Source: Chalciporus piperatus
Taxonomy: Eukaryota; Basidiomycota; Agaricomycetes; Boletales; Boletaceae
Length of the DNA: 64,000 nucleotides
Assembly: GCA_038093975.1 (NCBI GenBank)
Contig: JBBPTG010000097.1
Location: forward strand, 1 to 64,000
Reading direction: 5' to 3'
Made by a program: the position numbers and the translations under genes. Positions 32,944 to 43,908 of the stretch are shown here, in pieces. Numbering within the stretch: the first letter of the stretch is position 1; each line of letters opens with the position of its first letter. The notes under the pieces were generated by a model that was not told the DNA's origin, searched no databases, and saw only the letters and a list, made by a program, of their open reading frames with translations.

Positions 32944-35900
32944 ATGTCCTCTCCACCCACACCCCAGCGAAAATCGACTTTCCGCTCGCGCGTCGGCGGT
33001 GTCATCAGGCGTTCGTCGACCGCGTTCAGCATCCCAGGTCTCCCAAACCGTACCAACACCCCTCCACCGTCTCAAGACTCCGATAATGCCTCTCTCTCTG
33101 GGGCCTCTCTCTCCGGAAATCTTGACCGAGAGGGCTCCACTACTTCCCTCAACAAGATAGACACCTCCCCTCCGCCAGCACCGGTTGCTGCATCGAGCGC
33201 ACCAAGTCCGATTCCAGAATCCCCAGCGCGCGAGGCTGCAGCGTTAGCGGCTGAACCGCACCCTGCTGCAGCGAAGGGCCCATCTCCTCTCGCGAACGAA
33301 GTCGTGGCTGATGCTGCGTCGTTGGCTCCTTCCCGCTCTATCTCAGGAACTCCACCAATACCTGAGCCTGAGGCAGGGGCTCCCCAACCACAACCAGCTC
33401 CTCAAACCGAGCCTGAGCTGACTACAGAGCCTGACCGCGTCCAGGCTCTTCCCGCAGTCATTGTCGACTCACCTACCGAACTAGAGATTGCGCCCGTCCT
33501 CACTGCCAAGCCTGAAGTCCCAACTGCACCCGCTACACCTGCAGCACAGCAACAAACGAGCGGGTACTTTGATATACCGCGCTCAGCAACGCCTACAGGG
33601 CTCGACAGCGAACCAGACTCGAATGTATGGGCTGACCACCGCATGCGCAGCAATGGCACCACGTCTGAGAGCGGGTCGGACCTAGGTCAGGAGCTTGTGC
33701 GACCCTCGCAAGCATCCATGCGTCCCCGTGGCTCGTCGGTTGCGTCCTCGCAGGTCGCTGGCCCGCAACCTTTGCCTGCGAGCAGAACAACGAGCAGAAA
33801 AGCGAGTGGAGTCTTGCAGGCGCGCGAGATGGAACTTGCGGGTACAACACAGACGTGGAGCAGCTCGAGTGAGATGGGATTCGGAAGCAGGACCAGCCTT
33901 GGGTGAGTTTTCGAGCTTAGATGTGAGGTATTATGAGTGAACAGCTGATCGCGTGTGATTTAGCCTTCACGATGACCCGTTTGTCGACAAGAAGCCTGCA
34001 GTCGAGCCAGCCGTCGTGCAGGCGCAAACTGAGCCCGTGATCTCCCCTACTGACACGATCCATGTGCCTGAGTGAGTACCATACGTGTGTTGCTCAGAGA
34101 GCCTGTTTCTGAAGATTCGTTCAGGGATATTGACCCTCGATCCCCACGCGACGACACAATGATCGCACCAAGTGCGCCTCCAGCGGAGCCTCTTCCAGGG
34201 ATGCACGAAATCATGGCGACTGGGCGAGTATTTGAAATTTGTCCACCTCTTCGATCTTGCTGATACAAACACTCCAGCCCTCTTACTTCATCGAGTTACT
34301 TTGATCGAAGCGTCAGCGATAGCGCACGCTTCTACCCACGACCCACCGAGTATGTGTACCCTTGCCCTTCCACGAGAAACGTGCACCAATGATCTCTCCT
34401 TCAGTGAAACCCGTCCTCTCATCTCCCGCCCCTCGACCCCCCGAATCGACACCTCCTTCCAGCCTCGCACAGCCTCAAGCCAAATCGCCCAATCCTACCG
34501 CACCAACGCCAATCCTCCCGTACAACCCACCCCCCAATGGGCTCAGCCTGCACGTTTCGACGTCAACGGCTCTGCACGTTCGTATACATATGGCACGACC
34601 ACTCGCCCGCACGTCAGCCGTGGTTGGACCGAGTACTCCCTCCCGCACGGCATCCGGTACTACGTCAATATTGATTCACGTGCCATCACAGACATCGACC
34701 TCAGGAATTTGGCGAGACTCGACGATGTCACGGCTTCGATTGATGCTGCAGGGGACGTTCCAGAGGGGTGCGAGATGTGGATCCGAGGTCCAGGTGGGGC
34801 GAAGAAGGGGTGGAGGAAGAATAAGGCCGGGAGCGAGCCTGTCATATGTTGGGTGGACCATCGTTCACGGCGGGTGCTGAATGACGTCCCGTCGGACGAG
34901 TGTGTCCCATCTGGGGAAGAAGACAGTAAGTGTGGCCCTCTTGCTTTCAACTCCAGCTGACACACCATCGCAATGAACAGGACTAGACGACGAATACAGG
35001 TACTGGACGTTCGTCGAGATGCATCCCGCGCATATCCCCCGTGATGTCGTTGAGGTTGCACGCAAGGAGGCGATCGACGCGCTGCATTGGTCGTATACCG
35101 ACCGCCTGCTCACGCATCCCCACATGGCGCCTACCCCGCCACCATTCACCCAAGATGACTGTGTGGAACTGTTCAGATTGCTCAATGGTAGGTCTGCTTT
35201 CCCTCGAGGTGCCTGAGTGTATGCATGACTGATCGTGACGTGTTTTACAGATGCGACTCAGCCAATGACGGCCGCGTACACCCGGATGGTCGCTCGGATA
35301 CTTTTGCGTGCTGGTGAGTATCCGTGGTTGAAGATACCGGAATCCAGACAGAGTGACTCACGATGTCCTTGCAGCACATTGGCGCCAGGTTAACTTCCGA
35401 CCTTACAAGCCTCTTCCGCGCGACCTCTTGTATCAACAGCCTACGCAGAGCACGCCTATCCTCCGCACGATATTCGAGCTCCTCATGGGCATCCTTTGTC
35501 TCGGTATTCCGTTCCTGTTCGTCGATCACGCCAGATATGGGGGCCAATTTGACGTCGAAGGAAGCCAGCTCCCGGAGAGCACTATGCCGCTGTTTGTCAT
35601 CGGTGGTTGTGCTTGTCTCGTGGTGAGAGTTGGCGTGCACCCTCCCTGGACGGTTTTGCTGACGACCTCTGCCTTTTCTTCTCTACAGTCTGCAATCATC
35701 CTCAGCGCATCGGTGACGCTTATGTCGTTCCCCGCGTTGGACAGCATCACACGGATCGGTGGCCTGGCCGCCATCACGTTTGCTGTGTTGAGCATGGTCA
35801 CGTCTTTTGTTTCCATCTTCCGCTACAAGGCAGAGATGGCGCGCGGGACTGTTCCGACTTCCGAAGGATTCGTGATGCTTTCGGTGAGTTGCCTGACCAT

Positions 35901-36195
35901 TCCTTTCTCTCCCTCTCTCCCCCACACTCGGAGAAAGCTCGGAACTGACGCAAACAATCCCCGACAGCGCCGAAGTTTCATGCTCTCCCTCCCGCTCGTC
36001 TTCCTCGCCTACTCGGTGGCCGGTTTCGTCACCGGGGTGGTCGTGTATTCGTTCCGAAGTGCGACTCTCAATCTCGCCATTGTGGGATCACCGGTGGCAG
36101 CCAAGTTTGATGAATATACGCGGTTTATGGTCGTTGGTGTTCTTGGGGCGCTCGCAGGTGTGTTGATCGCATCTGCGATGGTGGCTCGGAAATGA
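32944..36195 (+). CDS. WW-domain membrane protein
   Basis: Ten exons: 32944-33902, 33964-34071, 34125-34223, 34278-34349, 34405-34925, 34981-35187, 35251-35313, 35375-35622, 35689-35883, 35968-36195, giving 899 residues in frame. Residues 1-400 are low-complexity, rich in S, P, A and E. A WW-like module follows near 500 (RGWTEYSLPHGIRYYVNID), then a conserved block (EYRYWTFVEMHPAHIPRDV, LHWSYTDRLLTHPHM). Four hydrophobic spans close the protein: ELLMGILCLGIPFLFV, CLVSAIILSASVTLM, IGGLAAITFAVLSMV with MLSLPLVFLAYSVAGFV, and FMVVGVLGALAGVLIAS. WW modules bind proline-rich ligands, so a membrane-tethered adaptor is plausible, but function is unknown. I recall such proteins in many Agaricomycetes. 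Intron 3 (34224-34277) fits only with a GC donor (gcgagt). Confidence 0.7.
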
Positions 36196-36991
36196 GGGTG
36201 GATGTGAATGTGAATTGTGATGTTTGGATAGTGCTGCAAAAGTGCAACACAGTCTGGACTGGGTGATGGTGGATTTTTGAGGGGAGAGAAACGTCATGCG
36301 AAGGCAGGTTCGTTCGCTTATGTAATAAACATGTGGATGATATGATATACTGTAAGAATTACCCTGCACCAGTTCTGTGTCGTTTCGTACGAATCCCTTA
36401 GCGGATGGTGAGGAGGGGCCCGGACCGGCTCGTTCCGGCGCCCGGTACTGCATGGACGCGATACAAATGCCGACGGAAGTCCCGAAAGGGTTTCCCTCTG
36501 CTCCGATGGCCTGTGGGAGCATACCTTTTTATAGGTCCCTGCTGGTTTTTGCTGATCGAAAGTCTCTCTTTCCCCACTCGCCATACCCCACACATATGAT
36601 ACCAGCCTCTCGGTGGGTCGTGCATACGCTGTCGCAATCTGTCGTCCCTGCCTACTCCCCCTGAGTCCCCTGATGAGAGCTTTCGCAGGCTCGAAACCGC
36701 TGCTCACCCGCCCCCTTCCCTGCCTCTGTGCATACTGTACATGGCCATGATCTTTGGAGAATGGTGTCTGACGGATGCAACATGCAGTTTCGACAGCCCA
36801 GGTACCTCTCCCTCACACACAGACATAGAACTGGGAGGCTCGCTTCGCTCACCTCCCCAGTTCTCCCCACTCTGCAGACTTGCAACACAGCAAGTCATCT
36901 GGTCAACTTGAATGTACTTGCCGTTTGTTGGGCTAGTTGACCTGACAAAAGTCGCAACAAGTCAACCCAATCCGACCATAAATCCTGGAGA
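36196..36991. other. Intergenic, 3' flank of the WW gene
   Basis: No supported gene. It contains a hairpin at 36828-36863: gaactgggagg pairs with cctccccagttc, one extra C. Confidence 0.5.
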
Positions 36992-37443
36992 TTGCTGATG
37001 CTGCAAGAAGGCTTTGACTCTGTGCAGCAGTTCGACTTCCACTGCGTAAAACGCGGAACGAGTCGCCCCATTGGCAGGAAGTCCCGCAAGAGCTGTTACC
37101 CTCCCGTAGCAGACGAAGTCGACGAGGACGAGTACAACGACGAGCCTGACGTCGAGATGTCTAGCTACCTCTCTCAGCTTGAATTCCGCACCGCATCTTC
37201 CTCCTCGTCTTATTACTTCCGGTCGGACAGCCAGGACCAACGCGACGTCTTCCCCGTTTCCTCGTGCTCATACAACAACCCCATGGAGAACGTGTCTGTC
37301 CACGAGCCAAGGTGGGTTTCGTGCTACCGCTTCTCACATTACGTCGTTTCTTACGTCGCTCCTTGTTGCAGCCACTGCCCATTCAAGGTAGCTGGAACCT
37401 GGTTCCGCGACAACTGTGTCTCGTACCCTATTTTGACGACAAC
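36992..37443 (+). pseudogene. 5' part of an unknown gene broken by the TIR element
   Basis: An open frame from 36992 reads as an acidic, serine-rich protein (PPVADEVDEDEYNDEPDVEM, ASSSSSYYFRSDSQDQRDVF). A GT-AG intron (donor at about 37291, acceptor ending at 37370) would join it in phase 0 to QGSWNLVPRQLCLVPYFDDN at 37371-37443. Exactly here the 1,655-bp element begins. Beyond the element, one copy of the 7-bp target sequence being counted, the same frame continues at 39106. Not recognised as any family. The internal splice choice is tentative. Confidence 0.4.
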
Positions 37444-39098
37444 TAGGGAATGCAATTCTCCCACCTCGTATCGGACGCAAGGTCACGTGACACCGAGTCG
37501 GTTCGGTGTCATGTGACTTTGTTGATTGCCAGACATCAGTACATCAGTGTCCGACTGTGTCCGAGCCTCCGACCAGCCACCAGCCACCGCCCATCAGTCG
37601 TTCGAACGAAGACAGCGACCACACATACTCACCAGAGACCCCACCAAGCCACCAGATCAAAAATACTCGTTGACGAAACCGATCGACGAGTGAAATGCGT
37701 CGGAACGACGCTGAAAGCGCGTCCAGCCGCCATGAAACACGACCAGACGAGTCGTCAATGCCATCCGACGAAGGTGATGAAATTGCGAGCGAGATCAAGG
37801 GTGTAGAGGGCGCGTGGTAGGTGTCGAAAGCTACAATGCGAGAGAAGACCCCAAGCGAGACGGAATCATACGAGGAGGTCGAAGAAGTGGTGGGCGACAG
37901 GGCTGGGGCCGGGAGAGTCGATGACATCCGACGTAGCAATCGCGACCACGGCCGACGCCCACAATGGGCAATTATTCGAATCAGGTTGAGCGGAGATGTC
38001 CACAGACGAGACTGCTGCGACAACCACAGCAAATGTGTCCGTTGACGCAAATGCGAACGAAGACTCGCCTAACAATCCCCAGAGCGTGCCGCTCAAGGGG
38101 AAACCGCGGATGACGACGACGACACACGGAGTTGTTCGCGCATGCTAGACAAGCACGCTGCACAAGTCGAACGACGCTGAAAGCACACCCAGCCGCGAAG
38201 AAACACGGCGGAAAGAGCCTTTCGACGGGCGTGTGGTGGAGTTGGGGTTGTCGAGAGTCAAAACGATCGTGTCGAGCGATCCCGAAGTTGTACAGGTCGA
38301 GGGCAAAACCAATTGCAAACGAGCGGGAAGCACCGCCCGCGCCCGCAGATACACGGAGATCGTCGAGGAGGACGCTGGGAGGCTCACAGACAAGCTGGAT
38401 GAATGGGAGAACGATGAAACACGCTGACATGTGTCGATCAAGGGCGTTGAGGTCAGTCGAGCGATCGATGTCGAGGGACGAAGACCATGGTCAGTACGAC
38501 GCGACGAACGAAGACGACGCACCTGCATAGTCCCAATGAACGAACCCCAAACCCGAACGAGCGAGTGCGACGACGACGAAGAGTCGAATGCGCGGTGTGA
38601 TCGCACAGGCGCACGAACGGAGCCGTGCGGCCGTGAGCTCGCCAGGTCGACGAAAAACGAGATGTCGAGAGACAGGGGAGTTGCAGAGCGGTGAAAATGA
38701 TGCCGAACGCGACCGTGACGCAACGCAACGAGCAACGCCGATAGCGACTCACAACGAGTCGAAACGAAGACGCTAGGAGCGGACGAAGAAACGCGTCAGA
38801 ACCAGCACTACACGCGCAGGTTCATCAAAGACTCACCTAGGCCGTCACCATCACCATATCCCCATCACGCCAGACGACCCATTGAACCCACGAATCGCGC
38901 GGATGGATGCCCATACTTTCATGTGTAGTCTCAGCAGTATTATACCTCATATTACTGAAGTACTATATACCCGAATACAATATCTTCAGCAACACTCCTA
39001 GCCCTGACTCTCAAGCTCACTCCTCCACACACGAGACGAACTGGTTCGGTGTCACGTGACCTTGCGTCCGATACGAGGTGGGAGAATAGCATTCCCTA
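37444..39098. mobile_element. 1,655-bp non-autonomous DNA transposon with 53-bp TIRs
   Basis: 37444-37496 and 39046-39098 are inverted copies of each other over 53 bp with one mismatch, starting tagggaatgc and containing the palindrome ggtcacgtgacacc. Both ends are flanked by the same 7 bp, cgacaac (37437-37443 and 39099-39105), a target-site duplication. Just inside the left repeat a 15-16-bp near-perfect copy of its inner end lies inverted (37502-37517). The interior is rich in cgacga-type words and includes a degenerate internal duplication (about 37700-37745 and 38166-38212). It shows no transposase motif in any frame. A 7-bp duplication fits neither typical hAT (8) nor Mutator (9) exactly, so the superfamily is left open. 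Confidence 0.85.
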
Positions 39099-39306
39099 CG
39101 ACAACTACCATGGTTACAACGACAGTTGTCGAGCTCAAGTCCCTGAGTCGCTGACCTTCGCTGTGCCTCGACCTCAATCATGGAATGCAGCACCGGGCTA
39201 TAACTGTACAAGTTTCCAGCCAGGTCTTTGCGCAGCTGGTTCTGTAGGTTCTCCGCATTGGGTAGACACATGGGTGTTGAGTGGCACGAGCACAGCGTGG
39301 GCTTAG
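39099..39306 (+). pseudogene. 3' part of the gene broken by the TIR element
   Basis: From the second target-site copy, a frame reads NYHGYNDSCRAQVPESLTF, then QSWNAAPGYNCTSFQPGLC, and stops at 39306. It is in phase with the left part when the element and one 7-bp copy are removed. The cysteine/asparagine/tyrosine-rich content suggests a secreted or structural protein, but I recognise no family. Confidence 0.4.
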
Positions 39307-39613
39307 GGTACAAGGGACGGAGTTAAACATCGAATGGGATGGACGTAAACTATTCTACGACGTTCCCCCAAGCTCTTGCGAGGGAACTTAAGATACTGAT
39401 AGCCACTAACTTAAATCGTACTCGGGCTTGCGAGACACCAACTTCTTTGTAAGCTCGAAAAGGAGATATCAAGGCTGTCGAAACAAATATCACACTGATC
39501 TATCACGTCCACAGAACATCGCACGCAAAAATACTGCGCACGAAATATTGTACACAAATTATCGTACACTCCTGAGCTTTGGTACAGTAGGTGAGCGACA
39601 TGTAATGGGCCAC
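39307..39613. other. Intergenic
   Basis: Nothing supported; 3' flanks of the two neighbouring genes face each other here. Confidence 0.4.
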
Positions 39614-40593
39614 CTAGGCGTCCAGGGGACGGAATTTGAGCTCCGTGATAACGATGTATTCATAGCGCGGGGGCCAGATGGCCCTGTCGAGTGGGTTTGA
39701 GGTGGTCCTAAAGCCCACGGTCTCCGACGCACCCTCCTCTTCGTCCTCATCGGAAGTAGTCAGTCCATTGGAGACCATGGGTCGGGAGTAGCGAAAGGCC
39801 AGCAGGGTGTAGATGTGCTTGGTGGGTTGCTCCTGGCAGTAAGGGTCGATTAAGAGGCCATCCTTGATCCACGCGGCAGCGAATTGAGAACTGCACGATA
39901 GGAAAAATGAAAACAAACGATGAACAAGAAAGTATGTAAAAGGAAGTAGAGCACGAACATTGCATCGCGGCAACCGAATCTTGCAAGCCCCACCTGCCGG
40001 AAGTAGAACGGTTCCATGTGGCGAGATTGAACAGAGTGGAAGAGTTGGCCGAAAGTGGTACCGGGTGCGAGAGCGAAAGAGCGACTGAAACGACCGAGCA
40101 TAGAGGGCGTGTTGCGAGGACGAACAGCGATCTGGAAGGAGCCAGGGACACGGATGCCCATGGAAGGCTGCTCACCGATGGTAGACAATTCAACAGCAGG
40201 CTTGATGATGCTACTAAGGTCGTCGAACTTGGCACCAGAATCACTACCGAGGCTCCGAATGGAAATGGCGCCAGGACCGCTGCTGTCGGAGTCGAAAGGC
40301 CGGTCGCTGCTGCGAGCGTACTGGGCTTGGTTGGAGGGAACACTCGGAGTTTCTGTCAGGCTGAACCCGAACTGGATTTGTACGGGGGCAAGTGGGTCTG
40401 GCCCTTGGACACGCAAGCGCCACACCCAATGATTCTTGATAAGCCCCATTTCCTCGGCCTGGCGCTCAGTGAGCCCAGTCCCACCCTTGGGGCCCATGCT
40501 GAGGACATCGACATTGATGCTGTCGTCGAGACTGACCAGCTGGAGGACGTCATCAGGAACGTCAGAAGAAGTATAGTCGGCGTTGAAAGGCAT
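39614..40593 (-). CDS. Unknown protein, two coding exons
   Basis: 40593-39959 and 39890-39614 with a 68-nt GT-AG intron give 303 residues. Not recognised. The sequence is soluble, without signal peptide or membrane span. The N-terminus has DDVLQLVSLDDSINVDVLSM and NHWVWRLRVQG. The middle is serine-rich. The second exon reads FAAAWIKDGLLIDPYCQEQ, IYTLLAFRYSRPMV and an acidic SDEDEEE stretch, and ends in EYIVITELKFRPLDA. The ATG directly follows a perfect acceptor (ctacgcag), and a strong donor (gtaagt) lies at 40662. A 69-nt intron (40594-40662) therefore probably interrupts the 5' untranslated leader. A TATA-like box lies further upstream. Expressed-gene architecture, unknown role. Confidence 0.6.
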
Positions 40594-40662
40594 CTGCGTA
40601 GGAGGGAAGGGAAGGTGGCACAGTTAGCACGGGATACATTGTACAAGGCGGCGAAGACTTAC
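40594..40662 (-). other. Probable 5'-UTR intron
   Basis: Donor gtaagtct and acceptor ctacgcag lie 69 nt apart on the minus strand, with the acceptor touching the ATG of the following gene. Confidence 0.6.
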
Positions 40663-40771
40663 GATTCAAACAAAAGAGATTGGTACGAGAACGATCAAAA
40701 GCTCTGAAGTGCGAGTGTTCGAGTGGAGAAATAAGTGGGATTGATTCTTCAAAAGACCTTGCTTGGGTGGT

Positions 40772-40779
40772 TTATATAT
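40772..40779 (-). promoter_or_regulatory. TATA box
   Basis: tatataaa on the minus strand, about 110 nt upstream of the 5'-UTR intron donor. Confidence 0.5.
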
Positions 40780-41606
40780 GTAATAACTATGGCCAGATGA
40801 GCGCGCCGAGAAACACAATGCACGTTCGTTGCTTCGGCAGAAACTAGAAATGCCATTGTCCAAAGCCCGATGTGGGGGCGTTCACTGACTCATCCGCAGC
40901 CAGCATTGTGGAGCACAAGTCTTGAATGGTAACACTGCTTGCCTCGCCTGCAGCCCAAACACAATGCGGTCGGCAAACTTAAAACCTGGCCTCAAGATCA
41001 GACAAAAGGCCTATTGTCACCTTTTGTCTAAGGTTACCTTTTGTCCGATTAATAAGGGTCAGTTCAAATATGGCCCGACTGCGTTGTGAAACTGAGTTGT
41101 TGCCGAGATAAGAGATCACGTACATATGTGCGCTCGGCTTTGTTGTCATGGGGCGCGCTGGGTTGGCGGGCGGCGCTGTTGCTCTCGCTTGGAGAAGAAG
41201 GGGAAATAACATACACTGAGGGTGTTTGAAGTTGTTCGTTGAATGGAGGCTGGTCGTGGCATTGCCTGTGGACATGGTCGGCGGTGAGTCTTGAAGCTTG
41301 AAGCCTGGAGGTCGTGAGCGTTGGTTTCGTGCGGGCAAGCTGCTGAGTCAACACAAAAAGTCTGCATTTTTGTTTGCAATTGCGACGAGCTCTCCTTCCG
41401 TTTACGGAATGCTAGCGGTGGTTTCATGGAAGCTATAAAAGCAACCACGGGAAGCCTCTCAAACGCCACCTTGCTCCCCACACCCTTCTACAATCTCTTT
41501 GCTCTCGTCATCGTCAAACTAAGGTCCTAGTTCTTGGAAGTACGTCGTATTCTTTATCTTTCATCCTATAGTTCTCCTTTGTGGTTAATGCTTCCTCCTA
41601 GTTACC
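40780..41606. other. Divergent intergenic region
   Basis: It separates the minus-strand unknown gene from the plus-strand kinase-like gene. It holds a 9-bp perfect inverted repeat (41001-41009 gacaaaagg and 41020-41028) followed by a direct repeat of ccttttgtc at about 41036. It also has a TATA box at 41434-41440 (tataaaa) and a probable 5'-UTR intron of the kinase-like gene at 41540-41601 (gtacgt...ctcctag). Confidence 0.5.
41434..41440 (+). promoter_or_regulatory. TATA box of the kinase-like gene
   Basis: tataaaa lies 173 nt before the ATG, of which 62 nt are a probable leader intron. Confidence 0.55.
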
Positions 41607-42590
41607 ATGTCGTCTTCATCGTACGGATTTCTATACAACCCGAGTCTGCCCTCCGAGGAGAAAATCGTGGCCCACTGCTCGCAGCTCAATGTCGACGTCA
41701 GAGGAACCACCATCGTCGATCCTTCTACTACGTCGGTCATTGCCTGGATCAAATGGGGCCCCCTCGTTACCATCGACGAGGCGCGCACGCAGGATTGGAC
41801 CGCGCAGGCTCTCCGCAGCGATGTTTCAGACGTACAAGCCCCTCGCGTATTCCATGCGTTTACGGTAACCCGCCCCTCGTGCCAATTTGGCTACATCGCC
41901 ATGGAGTACATCGAGGGTATAGATTGCGACTCAAAAGACGTCGAATTAGTTGCGAAAGCTGTCCAGCGGTTGATCAGCCTCCAGGCACCACCAGACGCGA
42001 CACTCGGACACCTTGGCGGCGGTGCCAAATCCATTGTACACTCCTTCTTTCCCGAGTGGCTTCCCAATGCCATTTACGATTCCGACCAGGACTTCTATGC
42101 TCATATTCACAACGTAAGTGTTTGCCAATGTCTCAAGGTGCTTTGGCGAACTCAGAGCTATGATAGATCCTTAAATTATGGCGCCCTGATTTTCATGGCG
42201 ATATATCTAGCCACGGCCGATTCCTCTGTCCTTCCGATTTCAACTCGGGTAATTTCAGGAAGCGTACGATGGAGGATGGCCGGTTAGTAGTGGTGGTGTT
42301 GGATTTCCATGCGACGTGCTTCATGTCTCCCCCCTTCATCGAGGTCGCACTGAGGAAGGCTGAGGAGCGCTTTTGCCAATTAGTTGTCAAGAAGATCAAA
42401 TATCCTCATGAGAACTCAGCTCATGCAGCGGATTTGCTCTCCGCCTCTAGAAATCTTATTCCGTACGGTTTGCGCCCAATCGGTAAGCACGACTTTTCAA
42501 TTTTGTTCTCACCCTCGGATTGATTTTCATCGCTGTTCAGCACTCCCACCAGGCGTTGAGAGTGCGTGCCGTGGCGTTAAGAGTGCGTGA
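41607..42590 (+). CDS. Aminoglycoside-phosphotransferase-like (APH) kinase-fold protein
   Basis: Exons 41607-42113, 42167-42482, 42541-42590, with GT-AG introns of 53 and 58 nt, give 290 residues. The N-lobe part carries FGYIAMEYIEGIDCD, the hinge pattern of APH/choline-kinase-like enzymes. Exon 2 starts ILKLWRPDFHGDISSHGRFL. It continues with CPSDFNSGNF, where the aspartate and asparagine stand at the positions of the catalytic D and metal-binding N. LVVVVLDFHA then occupies the place of the DFG-type aspartate. Substrate unknown. The family is strongly expanded in mushrooms and often of unknown role. The protein is short at the C-terminus compared with many relatives. No signal peptide. Confidence 0.65.
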
Positions 42591-43908
42591 GATGCCGAGC
42601 GGAGTGTCAAGGCAGTAAAGCGCACAGCGTGTTCTAGACGGCAGTCCTGGCCTCTCCAGCGTCAGTCCTAAAATGAATGGCAAATAATGTGTTGGTGTAC
42701 TGTACCCTAAAGCGTACCTTACACGGGTACCTTGGCGCTTGGCGCTTTTTTCTGGTCTTTCTATGAATGAATATCGTGCATGTTTGTAGCTACGTACCTT
42801 AGGGTCCTGATATTGATTCTCGAGAGATCAAAAGCCGGATCTGTAGCGGATATGATATACTGTAAAAATTTGGATTGTACTTTAAGTAGGCATCTATTCG
42901 CGACTCACCTTGCTAGACGACCGTACTCAGGAGCGAACGCAGACCGGTTTGATCACAGGTGTTTACCGCAACGCCTCGTGCCGGACCACCCCCGTTAATT
43001 CTCGCGATGGTCTCAAACCATTTATACACGTTCGTCCTTTTCGCTCTTACCAGCCTTCGCTACGTTCAACCCCTTGTCCTCTTAGCATCGACGATCCTGT
43101 CACTCCGCAAGACATTAAGTGGTGATCAAACAATTCATTCTCTCGTGAGAACTGGCAAAGGAAGATTGTCGTTCATATCGTACGTTTTGCCCTATGTCGA
43201 GCAAAGATATTGATGTCAGGGTTCTAGCACCAGCATGAGTTTCGCCGTCAGCGTCGAGTTTTTACAGCAGTGGCACTCGCAGAGAAGGCCCTGGGCCGCC
43301 GTCATCCTGAAATGGCTTGGACCGGGTCCTGTGTTGTCGTCACATTAACACCGATACGTCCGTAAGGTACATAACAGCTGCACGATCGTCGCTCGAGCTC
43401 GATGGGACATGATGACGAGGGCATTTTGGTGGGTATGAGAATCGGAAGCAGTCAGAAGACCCTGTTTTTAACGAACGCGGATTACAGCTCCACCTGAGAG
43501 TCGAATTTTAGGGTAGTGCCGTGGAGTGTCGTGGGTGTAACGCTTGTTCCAAAGTTGGTACACCTGACGTCATCAAAGCCATTGATGCAAAGGCACACCC
43601 TCGTTATCAGGGTAACCACCATTTAGACAGTCGTCTAGACAGGCAAAATAAAGCTAGGGAGACCCACGGGCGTGGTCAGAGAGGTCAGAGAGGTTGACGA
43701 TCAGCATGAAAAGAATCACCAAGATGTGTAAATTGGAGCCACTAACGCCCAAAGGGTGTTACAGTTATTTGCCGAGATGCCGGTCCGAACGGCTGAGGGT
43801 CGAATGTATTCTTGTTGCCAAAGTTGCATTCGACACAAATTCGACACATAACTTAGCTCCACTCTTCGAATTCCTTTCTTGAGGCTCTCCCCTTCTCCCT
43901 CTTCCACA
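42591..43908. other. Long intergenic region
   Basis: About 1.3 kb with no supported gene on either strand. The frame at 42959-43213 is hydrophobic but has no start context, introns or recognisable motif. The right end contains the leader of the phosphatase gene. Confidence 0.5.

Noticed and set aside
37444..39098. Open frames of up to 196 codons inside the TIR element
   Set aside because: They are arginine/serine-rich shadows of cgacga-type repetitive sequence on both strands, with no transposase motif and no codon bias like the neighbouring genes.
42959..43213. A hydrophobic 84-codon frame
   Set aside because: No start context, promoter, introns or recognisable motif; likely chance.
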